Positions 54,159-64,000 of a stretch of DNA of 64,000 bases are shown one piece after another. The translations under genes were made by a program, and so were the position numbers. How positions within the stretch are numbered: position 1 is the first letter of the stretch; each line of letters begins with the position of its first letter. The stretch is from the NCBI GenBank assembly GCA_004194705.1, contig SADC01000886.1:62001-126000 (forward strand), given 5' to 3'. The notes below the pieces were generated by a model, which was not told where the DNA came from, searched no databases, and was given only the letters and a program-made list of their open reading frames with translations. This stretch comes from Ditylenchus dipsaci (Eukaryota > Nematoda > Chromadorea > Rhabditida > Anguinidae).

Positions 54159-55476
54159 TTCGGCTCAACACAAGAAGAAAAGATGTTGCTGACTGCAATC
54201 AACACCAATTCCAAATACAGGGGTTACACTACTACCGCTACTACCTGTGCAGGTCTTCTTCAACGCCCCAGGCTGGTATATATACATATGGATGGTTGGT
54301 AGAGAAGAAGAACAACCAGGTGAAGCAAAAAGAAAGGGAAATCGATGCGGAAATAAATACAAGTGTGTGTGGGATGGACACTTTTTTATTTTTACTGGCC
54401 ACACTTTTTTGTTTTTATTAGAGAATGTTTTTTTGTTCCGGGTAATTTGTTAATTTTTTTGGCTTAGATAGGTTGAGATTTTGAAATAGCAAGGAAAATA
54501 GAATATGATTTTTTAGAGACTTTTTTAGGCGTGTCAAGTTTTTTTTGAGTGACTTTGTTCGGCGTCAAATAGTGTTGTAAGGATGAATAATTAAAACCGT
54601 TCGGGTCGATTTCGGGATTCAGAGTTGCAGGCGCATGATTTTTAGATAAAATTCAAAAAGTAAAATGTACAATATATAGAGGAATAAAAAGTAGCTAAAG
54701 GTTATAAAAGTTTCAACTATTAATGTCCGTTAATAGTAGGTCAAAAATGCGTTCGAAAGTAAAATCCTGAAATCCCGCATGCAGTCTCTACTAAAAATGC
54801 TTTTCCGGGGCGTTTTTTAATAAAAAAAAATTCGCGAGTTTTTTTCTAAACACCTTGTATATAAAAACAATGGATTTTTTGTGTTTATTGTTTTCAAACA
54901 TCCATTTTTTGTGTTTGTAAAAAATTTTTTCTTTTTGGTGGTTTTTTTTGCTACCTATCTCTAAAAGTTGTTTCATTGCTTCACTGCACCAGCATATCTT
55001 CTTTTTATTACTTGCAACTACCCACTCATCATTTTGCAAACCGCAAAAAGATTAGAAAAAGCAAAGAGATAGCCAATTTCATTGCATATTCCAGCAAAAC
55101 TTTAACCGGAGAAAAAAAACGGAGAACTTATTCTGCGGTAATTAATCATTTATTTCCGCTCTCCAAGAAAAAGGGTAATAATCAAAATAAAAGTAAATTT
55201 CATAAGACCAATATTTTGTAGACAGACAAAATATTACACCAGCTATACAGACACGTAATAACAGTAGTAAACAATAACAGTGCTAGACTAAAGAGCAAAG
55301 AGAATAGCAACTGAGCCAAGAGCAAATGATCCAATTTCTGCGAGTATTGCCGGTCATCTGAAAAAAATTGACTGATTGATTGTTAATTGAGAAGACATGT
55401 AAATAACCTTCAAAAACCTGTGTAGAAGTGGATAGTGTATGTGTTGTATCATATGCCCTGCGTAGATATAGTCTTA
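54159..55476. other. Intergenic, no supported gene
   Basis: Several open frames of 60-80 codons lack recognised motifs. A promoter for the minus-strand exon below 54158 could lie here but no element is clear. Confidence 0.4.
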
Positions 55477-58246
55477 TTAAGAGTTGTTAATATCGGAAGA
55501 AGCAAGGTTGGCAAGTCGAGTCAGCCGACTGAACGAGTATTCATCAGAGGGATTAAGACGTTGGACGGCGTTGTAGAACTTCTTGCTTAGCTCGAAATTG
55601 TTCTAAAAAAGACGACTTTGACGTACTTAGTTAATAGTTGCATATTTACTGCATTCCCTACAAATCAGACCTCTCCTCAAATTTTCCAACCTATATCTTA
55701 TCCCAAAGCAAATATTTTACTTAACCGCCCTTGCCTTTTTTAAACTCATTTGAGCTTTACGCTCCGATTCCGCCGATTTTCGGAGGTTGAAATAAAAAAT
55801 AGCTAATTAAAAGAAAAGAAAAAACAAACGCTTTTATATACAATCGAGTCTCGATTCAACGTACCCCCTGGGGACCGGCCCTAGGGTACCTTAAATCGAG
55901 GGGTACGCTATATCGGGGGTAAATTTGACGGAGTTTATTATTGGAGGGACCGACCCAGGGGTACGTTAAATCGAAGGGTACGTTAAATTGGGGGTACGTT
56001 AAATCGAGACTCGACTGTATATTGATTTTCAAACATAAAAAAGTTAAAAATTACTCTAAAATTAACTAACCATGTATCTATTGATATCACCCAACCGAGT
56101 GTACAGTACTTCAGCAAATTTTCTGACTAATGGATTTTTATCTAGCTGCAGCAATTTATGGCTTATGCCGTTAGTTTCCAGACCACAATTGTCCAATGGT
56201 AACAATTTGCAGGAGGCATCAGCAGTAGCTTCTACCAAAAGCGCCAGTTTTAACCACTCGGAGTAGAGAGTGTGCAACACGTTTGTACAATTCTACAAAT
56301 GATAATAATAACTTTTTAATTGAACTCATAAAGATTAAATTTTAATGGCTTCTTTATTTGTACAAAGTAAGTGACTTTTTAAAAGAGAACTTTTGTAATT
56401 TTGTAGTTTCTTCAATAAGCCCCCTCAGTTAATGGAAAATCACGTGTTTGGGCTCAGAAGAAAGCCTACAATGTGCTGAGTAAGATAGAACTAAATTGTT
56501 GAAAATCCGCTGAGCTGTGGCTTCCGAAGTTTGGCACTCAGAAAAAGCAGTTCTTTTTTTTTACAATTTATTCTTAATGAAAATTCAATTACGTACAGTC
56601 GTTTAAAAGCTTATTCGACGCAGAATGAGTTTTTCTTTCTAACGAGAATAAAAACTTCACAATCTGTTGTAAATTTTGGCAAAAAGTATGTTTTCTTAAA
56701 TCAGCGTTTTTCGAACACCAACTTTTGGCAAAAAAAAACCCGCCATAAAAATCGGCCTACACCATCCTAAGTTTCAGTGCATCAGAAAGTAAATTTAATT
56801 GTACGTCTTTTTCTCCCAAAAATTCCGCAAAAAGTTATGGGAGGCAAGACGAAAAAGGCCTTTGAAGTTTGCTAGTTGTGCTAAATCTTTTCAGTTTTTG
56901 ACGTTAAGCTTCTTTTACACGACAAAACCTGACATTCTGACACCCGATTCGTGATCAGCGTATCTTTATGTTTATGTAACTACTCTAAGAAGAAAAATTT
57001 GAAGCTCATATTTCAAATTCCTCTCAAGACAATATAAATTCAAACAAGTCAATATCTTGTAATTCGAATATTTTTTGTCTTGAGAAGAAGATGAAATATG
57101 ACAGTCAATCTGTGCTTCTTAGAGTAGTTTCATAACCAAATCAGATACGCTGAATCCTGTGTCCGAAATTCAGAGTAACTTTGCAAAAAAAGTTTTACGG
57201 CAAAAACTCAAAAGAGTTTGGACGACTAGCAAACTTCAAAAGCCTCTTTCGAAATGTCTCTCCAAACTTTTTGCGGAATTTTTTAAGACAAAAGACGCGA
57301 AATTAAATTTCTATCTGATGCATTGAAACATATGATTGTGCAGACCGATTTCCGATTTTTATGGTGGGTTTTTCACCAAAAAATGTGTTCGAAAAATGCT
57401 GATTTTTTGAAAAAGCACATTTTTTCGCCAAAATTCACAACATATTATAGTGTTCTTTTGCTAATTAGAATGAGAAACTCATTTTGCGTCGAATGAACTT
57501 TTAAATGATCTCACTAAATTGTTTCAAAAAAGTGCTGCCTTTCCACATTGTAGGATTTCTTTTAAGCCTAAACAATCGATTTCTCATATTTCGAGGGGTC
57601 CGACCAAACTACAAAATTACAGAACTTCTTTCATAAAACACAAGTTTTACTGATTTATTTATATACCAACTTTTTAATAAAAAAATAATAAATAATAAGA
57701 TTTACACAGTCAAAGGAACTATTCATCCTGTAAAAATTGAAGCAAAACAATTAAATAGCCCGTCAATTATATGATTTTAAATTAAATCAATAAAATTGAA
57801 GAGTTGAAAATTTAACGTAGCTTTAATTATTGATTTTTAAAATCCAGTGTTTGAAAAAAACCTCACTCTACTTACGTTTAAAAATAGACTTAGGCAAAAA
57901 ACTGACCAATCTAGCAATAGCTACTCTATTATTATCTTCTGAAGCTTTTGCTGGCTGTTTGATTGCTTTGAGATAGTGTTCTCTGACCCCGTTAAACAGC
58001 AATTTCTGTGAAGACCACAACACTTGAGTCACCTCATTGTCCATCGCAAAGGCCAGATCCATCTGAACCAACTGGCAAATGCACTGAATACAAAAGTGGT
58101 TGAAAAAATTATTGGATTTGAAAAGTCAGGTAAAGAAAGCTTACATTCAAAAGCTGTTCCCGATGCTCTAAATCAACTTGAGACTGTTTGCAAGCGGATT
58201 TTAATTCTTCAATCTGAGCCATAAGTTCTTGATTGCATGCTGGCAT
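55477..58246 (-). CDS. SMG5/6/7 (EST1)-like N-terminal domain protein
   Basis: Four exons lie on minus. They are 58145-58246 (MPACNQELMAQIEELKSACK), 57876-58083 (QMDLAFAMDNEVTQVLWSSQ, then KLLFNGVREHYLKAI), 56071-56292 (NVLHTLYSEWLKLALLVEA to VLYTRLGDINRYM) and 55477-55602 (NNFELSKKFYNAVQRLNPSD to LANLASSDINNS, stop). DL-x-(F/Y)A-x-(D/E), VLW, LGDI-x-RY and the following Y-x-A...L-P helix are the 14-3-3-like/TPR landmarks of SMG5/6/7, which bind phosphorylated UPF1 in nonsense-mediated decay. Exon 2 to exon 3 needs a missing exon or a base correction (phase 1 to 0). The stop comes right after the TPR core, where family members continue for hundreds of residues. Confidence 0.5.
55841..56016. 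mobile_element. Pogo/Tc1-type MITE, 176 bp
   Basis: The ends CAATCGAGTCTCGATTCAAC and the inverse of CAGTCGAGTCTCGATTTAAC lie between TA (55839-55840 and 56017-56018). GGGGTACGTTAAATCG words repeat inside. It is located in an intron of the EST1-like gene. Confidence 0.8.
56385..57640. repeat. 1.25-kb imperfect palindrome in an intron
   Basis: Outer arms share AGAACTTTTGTAATTTTGTAG / CTACAAAATTACAGAAC. Middle arms share CGACGCAGAATGAGTTT and its inverse. Family D sequence lies at the centre (56930-57190). No transposase was recognised. Confidence 0.6.
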
Positions 58247-58594
58247 TTTTTGTGCTCAAAGTTGTGAGAATGAAACGAATATTAAAAAACGGGAAAAGCC
58301 GTTTGCTTCAGGAGTAGCGTTTTGTTCTGAATTTTAATTCTGTGCCGATATATAGATTTAAGTTCTTGTTTTTATTAAATTTTTGCTTTTTAACTTTGAT
58401 GTACCTTAGTTGGAAACGCCTTTTCTGTTAGGCAAACGAATATTTTGACACCGGATTCATGTTCAGCAAGGTCGATTCGCTTGTAAAGCTATTCTTCAAT
58501 TCCAAAACTCACTGACAAATTTTAAATTCCACTCAGGACATGAAAAATTCAAATAAAAAAATTAAAATTTTTAGTTATTTTTAACCCTCTTTTG

Positions 58595-58980
58595 CCGGTT
58601 GGCCATATTTCGGCCAGTTCGAAAATTCATCCAAAGCACGACTTATTGCACACGTTCAGACACAATTTTTTTTAGAAAGAAAGAAAACAAGTTGGCAAAC
58701 ATTTTAGTGATGAAAAGACTGAACCGGAGACAGACAATAATCACTAAAAATTCAATCTAAATGTGTATGTTTGGCCGTTTTCTATTACACGGTTTTATAT
58801 TTTTATTTGGTTTAGTAAACCAAGAATTTCATTTACACCACGCCTTTTGCTTATGCAATAAAAAAGGCCGATCTCTGCAGATAGCAATGCATGTTGACTT
58901 GCAAGTGTGGAAGTATAAAAGTTATATTTTCGAAGTAATTAGAATCGTGGCCATATTTTGGCCAACCGGCCCAAGCGGTA
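58595..58980. repeat. Foldback with GCCGGTTGGCCATATTTCGG ends
   Basis: The left end (58595-58620) and right end (about 58945-58975, GGCCATATTTTGGCCAACCG) are inverted. A further copy of the end lies at 59348-59370. A family D fragment sits just upstream (58430-58560). The 79-codon frame inside has no recognised domain. Confidence 0.5.
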
Positions 58981-58999
58981 TTTTTCAAATAACTACGTA

Positions 59000-59632
59000 A
59001 GTCATTTATTTATTCATCCATTTATCGCTTCTCGCTAACTCTTTTAGGGAGTTTTAATTCTGTTCACCGCGTCGTTACTTTTTCAAACAAAAATTAATGC
59101 AAAAACTAAATTTAATTGTAGTAGAAAACGAGTGGGAAAACAAATTTTGAAAAATTAAGCATTTCAAAAAAAGAAATGTACAAACACTCAGTGACGTGCA
59201 AAAGGTGTGAAGTATTGCTTCACATTAAATTTTTGAAGCTATTTGATGATTTTTATAAGAGTGTTTGCGAAATTGTTAACAAATGAACATTTGTCTTCAA
59301 AATAGCGTCAATTTTTTAAATTGGTGCCATAACTATTTTTACCGCTTTGAGCCGGTTGGCCAAAATCTGCGCTTTCTTTTGCACATAAAAGCAGATATAT
59401 CTTTTAAAGAAATTGGCATGATCTGCCTCTTTGAAGTCGCATAGGCATTAGTCGTGACATTGACGGTTCAGGTGGGCAACTGACCACCGTATAGTGACTT
59501 TAAAAAAAATTCGCCATTTTGTTCAGTGTAAAATTTTGCACAAGAATATACCATTAACCGAATAAAACATCAATAGAAGTAAAAATAGATAAAAAATATT
59601 TTTTTATGTTTCGTGCACAAATTTATGTTGTA
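59000..59632. other. Intergenic, no gene seen
   Basis: AT-rich, with nothing recognised apart from the isolated foldback end at about 59348. Confidence 0.4.
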
Positions 59633-60624
59633 CAGGGTGTCCTAGAAAAGAACCACTGCACTTTGAGGGCACCGTAGGACCACTTTGATTTCTTAATATT
59701 CTGTGCTCGATATGTCATTTTGTAACTCTAGTCATTCTCTAGCGGATGGTATTTTACTATCAGTAAGGTGACTTGGACATCAGGGCTAAATTGACAGAAC
59801 TAAGGATTTTATATGCCCGAATTTTGTTTTCATTGAAGTAAAAAGTTCTTGACGTATTTTGGCTGATTATAAATACCAAAAATTATTCTGCAAAAATATT
59901 CCAAACACATAATTTTGTAGCCCTTTTTTTCTCTTCCGATTCGTATATGAAATTTCTACGAATTATCTCCAAAAAGGCTAGCGTTTGGCTTTTAACACAA
60001 GTGAGGTCATCTTTGAAAAGTTTAGGGACACTTTTATCACTTTAACTGGTAAAAAATTCGATTAAATGTTTTACGCTGTAAAAATATTCTTGCGTTATAT
60101 TGTAGCACAGATCAAGAGCTACAAAATACATTTAACAAAGCAACTTTTAAAAATTTAAGTGTTGAAAATGACATTATAAAGAAAGCAATCCCTTTAAAAA
60201 ATGACTCAAATTCGAATAAATTAAGAGAAATTGGTTTTTGGCCATTCTTGGTTGATTTTTCAAAAGGCCATATCTCAAAATTTATAGTTTAAAAAATCAT
60301 TCTGTAAAATGAGTTTTGTAGCTCTTGATCAGCGCTATAACACACTGCAAGAATATTATTACAGCGCATAAAAATTCATCAAATTTTTATGACTACGAAT
60401 TAATTTAACAAAACAGAAAATTCAGGGACTGAAAATGCGGGTTTCTTTCTCAGCTCTGTCAATTTAGCCATTATGTCTAAGTCACTTTCATAACGATAAT
60501 ATAATATTTGCTAGATGAGATCAAAACAAGATGACAAGATGACATATCGTGCACAAAAAATTAAGAATTAAAAGTGGTCCTAGGGTGCCCTCAAAGTGTA
60601 GTGGTTTTTTTCTGGGACACTCTG
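59633..60624. mobile_element. Tc1/mariner-type palindromic element, about 1 kb
   Basis: The ends CAGGGTGTCCTAGAAAAGAA and inverse CAGAGTGTCCCAGAAAAAAA lie between TA at 59631-59632 and 60625-60626. Both arms extend for several hundred bases as diverged inverted copies. There is no intact open frame. Confidence 0.75.
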
Positions 60625-61068
60625 TAGTGGTGTGTCTAGCCCAATTCACTACATAGACAGTCTTTATTCAAAGAAAAAATAATTATAAAAATGGGCAACA
60701 ACTTGCTAACCACAAGGGTGTGTGTGATTACCACCTACAAAACAGCTATTATATATACAGCTGATCATGACTATATAGTATCAAAAGCTAAATTAGATTG
60801 TGAGGCACAACTTTATTATATGAAGTCCTTTGAAAAAGGTGTTCGGACTATTTATTTGAGCCGGCAATAACAAGACTAAACACGATCTTTTCAAATTAAG
60901 GATGAGTTTTTTCACAATTTTTTATCCAAAATTTGTTTTTTATTTTAATTTGATCAAAGAGACGTGATTACTTGGCCAGTAAAATTTTGACTAAATAGGT
61001 AGCGCATCTCACTGGACACAGTATAACCAGTAATTTCTTTACGAAAAGCTCTGAAAAAGTTGGTAAAA
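60625..61068. other. Intergenic, no gene seen
   Basis: No coding or structural signal was recognised. Confidence 0.4.
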
Positions 61069-61445
61069 GGACAGTTCGCATCGACGCGAACTGCCCACTC
61101 GGTGATGTTGTAATGACAGTACTATTTTCAAGTAATTTTTTTTATTCTGAGCCGACATAATATCCAAAATTTCCCGCGCAATCCGAATTACTGAATAGAA
61201 TTCCGAAAATATTTTCGGTTATTGAGATATAAGCTCAAGTTGAAAAACAGACAGTATTTACCTGCATTTTCAAACTTTAGCTTATATCTCAATAATCAAG
61301 CATATTTTCGAAATTCTGTTCAGTAATTCGGATTGCGGGAAATTTCGAATACTCTGGCAGCTCCGAATAAAAAAATTACTTAAAAATAGGTACTATTATT
61401 ACAGCATTACCAAGTGAATAGTTCGTATCCATGCGAACTGTCCTA
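61069..61445. repeat. Palindromic element with self-complementary tips
   Basis: The tips CAGTTCGCATCGACGCGAAC and CGTATCCATGCGAACTG are each small hairpins. The arms of about 165 bp share ATCCGAATTACTGAATAGAA in inverse. Confidence 0.65.
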
Positions 61446-61995
61446 TGTCCGAAAAAGTTAGTCAAAAATACAATGCCGAAAAAACGCTTTTGAAACACAA
61501 AAAGAAGATTTTGGCTAAAAAGTATTTAGTCTAATTATTGCCAGAGTAGTTCAAAAAACGGTCAATACACACTTTGGGTGGACTACATATGAAAAAAGTT
61601 AAGCCGATGATGATATTGATGATGATTTTAGATAAGAATTATAATAATTAGTACAGACTTGATTCAGCACATCCTCTCAAGTTCGATCCCGCCTAGTGTC
61701 AGCCCGATTTTTTTGTTCTACGACCCCTGACAAACTTCTTTCATCGTCTAACTTGAGGGTAGTTTACACTAGATCGAGCTTGTAGAAACAGCGTTTACAT
61801 ATCTATAGATTAAGATAGCAACTCATGCATTGAACAACAAAACTAATCTACAGTAAGAAACTATTTTTTAGTAGTAAATATATCACAAACTTGGCTGGCT
61901 AAAACGTAAAATATGTTGCACACTGGCTCTGCGGACACAAAATAAAGAAAAAAAGTTGAAGCATCAATCTTTTTCAATTGGCTGTATGAGAAATG
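61446..61995. other. Intergenic, no gene seen
   Basis: No supported feature. Confidence 0.4.
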
Positions 61996-62143
61996 TACCA
62001 CCAAAAGTGAGAATTTGGCCGCCTTTTTAATTTTTTTGGCCGCCTTTTTTAAATTCATAATAAAAAAATTAATTTGAAATTCAAAAAAGGCGGCCAAAAA
62101 AATAAAAAAGGCGGCCAAATTCTCACATTTGGTGGTACATTTC
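61996..62143. repeat. Short palindrome with GGCCGCCTTTTT words
   Basis: The left arm GAATTTGGCCGCCTTTTTAA and the right inverse AAAAGGCGGCCAAATTC lie within TGTACCACCAAA / TTTGGTGGTACA. Confidence 0.65.
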
Positions 62144-62315
62144 TATTTGAGCCTTTTCAATTTAACAAGCATAATAAAAACAAGAGTTTTCAAAAAAACA
62201 GGATGGATTTGTGTGTATTTAAAAGCCGCAAGACGCAAAGTTGTAACAAAGAATATGAGACAGATAAATAGCGACAACTATCTACATTTGTGTGTTGCAA
62301 AATAGGGCATAACTA

Positions 62316-62766
62316 CAGTAAAATCTATAATTATCCCCTTCTCCTTTGAGTCAAAATTGTGTTTTTGGCATTCTATTTTTGACCCACTTTTTTATGACCA
62401 CTCTCAGGCAAGTTACAGCCTATTTTGTAGCTCATCTCACTGGCTAGAAATTCAATGGTAATTTGCCTTAAAGCACTATGGTTTTTGCGCGCAGCGGCAT
62501 GTGCAAAATTTGAATTGGCGGGGGGGGGGGGGGGGCAGCACTTCTCTTTCGTCTATCCCTGTACTCTTTTGAGTCGTTCAGAATGATACTATAGAGTATA
62601 GTGAGAGAAGAAAGAGAACTGTACTCCGCCAAATCAAACTTTACACCTATCGCTGCGCGCAAAAACCAGGGGTTTTAAAAGAAGCCTTAAAAAATTGGTC
62701 AAACACACAATGCCAATAACACTATTTCAAACGAGAGGGGAGGGGGGAGAATTAGAGGTTTGCCTG
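62316..62766. mobile_element. TA-flanked family E element with nested MITE
   Basis: TA lies at 62314-62315 and 62767-62768. Inner words GTGTTTTTGGCATTCTATTT and inverse match 25036-25575. It is interrupted by a GC-tipped element (about 62475-62675, TGGTTTTTGCGCGCAGCGGC) that contains a G15 run at about 62519-62535. Confidence 0.55.
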
Positions 62767-63146
62767 TACCTCATTCGAACAACTCTACCTGTTCAAATAG
62801 ACGTTCTATGAATTTATAAACTTTTTTAGACTAAAAAATAACAAAAAGCTTGTTTTTAGCGAGCGTTCAATCATTTTTTGATAAGAAAATTTTCGACCAA
62901 GATTCATTTTTTGCGCTGGCCCCCTTTATGTGTCAAAAAAACAATTTCCCTTTTTTATTCAGGCTAGGTTGCAGGTACGGAGGTAAACCGCAGGGCATAT
63001 TAGGAGGGGGTCAGACGTCTTTACCAAATACTAAAAAATTTAAAAAAAAACATGTTCCCGCAGGAATCCTACAATGGGAAGTAGAATTCCTCCGCTTACT
63101 GCTCTGATGAAGCTCCCAAGGAAAAGGCGAAGCAAAAAATTGTTAA

Positions 63147-63373
63147 AAACGCATGCTGACCTGTTTAAATTTGTCTCCGCCAATTCAAATTTTTTTCTGA
63201 ATCATTAAACTTCTGTAAAGATTTTTCAACTTGGTTTCTAACAAAACAAGGCCTAGAATTTAATTTTAGGTGTAGTTTTGTTAGAAACCAAGTTAAAAAA
63301 TCCGTACAAAAGTCCAATGATTAGGCGAAAATTTGAGTTGGCGGGACAAATTCAAACAGCTGAGCATGCCCCT
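63147..63373. mobile_element. TTAA-flanked palindromic MITE, diverged copy
   Basis: TTAA at 63143-63146 and 63374-63377 flanks a hairpin with arms carrying TTTCTAACAAAACAAGGCC and its inverse. It is a diverged relative of 6387-6619. The right end GAGCATGCCCCT matches the ends of the tRNA-bearing elements. Confidence 0.65.
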
Positions 63374-63610
63374 TTAAGCCCGGAGACCGGAGGAAGATGA
63401 ATTTTTTCATGAATGTCAAAAATATGTCATGTCGAAATAGTTTAGGGTGGATTCAAAATTTTGGGTCTGAACACCGGCCTGCAGTCGACTACCACCGAAA
63501 AACACGTTTTATTTTGTCGTATATGAGCCGATAAGTACTTAGAAAAACATAAAACGGGGTCAACAAGTGGGTTGACCAGCGAAATTCCACTTAAAGATGG
63601 AGTTGACTAT

Positions 63611-63856
63611 CTAAGCCCAAGCCTGGGTGGACGAGTTGAAAGATGGTAAGAGAGCAGCCGACAACAATTGACTTGGCCGATGCTGCTGTTGATGATGATG
63701 GTGATGATGGTTAGAAGTTTTGGGAGAAGAGCCCATAGGGGAGGTCTCCATGCCTAGACCAGACAGGGACATGCTTGCATTAGCAGTGTGCAGATTGGGT
63801 TCACTGGCCGACTTCTTGAGTTTGGGCAGTCGAATGGTGTCCAGGATGGTGTAGAT
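63611..63856 (-). CDS. Terminal exon of an unidentified gene
   Basis: After an acceptor TCTTGCAG the exon encodes IYTILDTIRLPKLKKSASEP, then NLHTANASMSLSGLGMETS, a His6-Gln3 run and LPSFNSSTQAWA before a TAG stop at 63611. A lower-AT codon composition and a clean acceptor support a real exon. SASEPNL is typical of a phosphorylation-rich tail of signalling proteins, but I could not assign a family. Upstream exons would lie beyond the window. Confidence 0.5.
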   Translation of the reverse strand: MYTILDTIRLPKLKKSASEPNLHTANASMSLSGLGMETSPMGSSPKTSNHHHHHHQQQHRPSQLLSAALLPSFNSSTQAWA

Positions 63857-64000
63857 CTGCAAGATTTGGAGTTTTGGTTTTGCTCATGTTTAACGGATCT
63901 TGTCTAATTATCTAGTAACAGGGCTTCGAATCGTCCTTTTTAAAAAGATTTGTCCTTTTTTGGTACCCCAAATCTTTTTTTATTTTTAAAAATTTAGCCA

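Noticed and set aside
62519..62535. G-run as a regulatory G-quadruplex
   Set aside because: It is a single homopolymer at the tip of a MITE with no spaced G-tracts, and is likely to be length-uncertain in assembly.

Overview
This window is AT-rich eukaryotic nuclear DNA, almost certainly from an invertebrate animal. The evidence is short GT-AG introns (one of about 50 bp), an SRSF1-type splicing factor, an SLC17 transporter split over ten exons, an animal-type tRNA-Gln(CTG), and hAT, Tc1/mariner, TTAA-type, MULE and Merlin transposons. I cannot name the species. Bacterial features (operons, ribosome binding sites, CRISPR arrays) are absent.

Cellular genes are few and widely spread. They are: PRADC1-like protease-associated-domain exons on minus (19.87-20.20 kb); an SRSF1 homologue on plus (22.38-24.15 kb); an SLC17/VGLUT-like transporter on minus running from 51.19 kb down to 30.89 kb, with one intron of about 14 kb; tRNA-Gln(CTG) (51.79 kb); two unidentified minus-strand exons (53.90 and 63.61 kb); and a short SMG5/6/7 (EST1)-like gene on minus (55.48-58.25 kb). 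The SRSF1 and SLC17 exons have intact splice sites and strongly conserved peptide segments. Both nevertheless need several single-base corrections, several of them at base runs. That pattern suggests either uncorrected long-read assembly errors or very recent gene decay.

The rest is a dense, nested layer of inverted-repeat transposons. Many can be delimited exactly by target-site duplications: 8 bp for eight hAT-type insertions, TA for at least nine mariner/pogo-type or TA-type elements, TTAA for six elements, and 9 bp for one long foldback. Coding remnants include a BED finger, a hAT dimerisation domain, a mariner C-terminus, a Merlin (IS1016-type) transposase, a MULE transposase followed by a Ulp1 cysteine-protease domain, and a FLYWCH-type MULE into which the MULE-Ulp1 element appears to have jumped.

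Region by region: 0-10 kb holds hAT MITEs, foldbacks and minisatellites. 10-19 kb holds the nested MULEs. 19-24 kb holds the PRADC1-like exons and SRSF1. 24-31 kb holds foldbacks and an array of exon-like units encoding Gly-Tyr-Pro-Pro. 31-51 kb is the SLC17 gene with its transposon-filled introns. 51-64 kb holds the tRNA, palindromic MITEs and the EST1-like gene.

Two features stand out. Several TTAA-flanked elements carry tRNA-like RNA polymerase III promoters. The same exon-like GYPP unit also appears inside four unrelated inverted-repeat elements.
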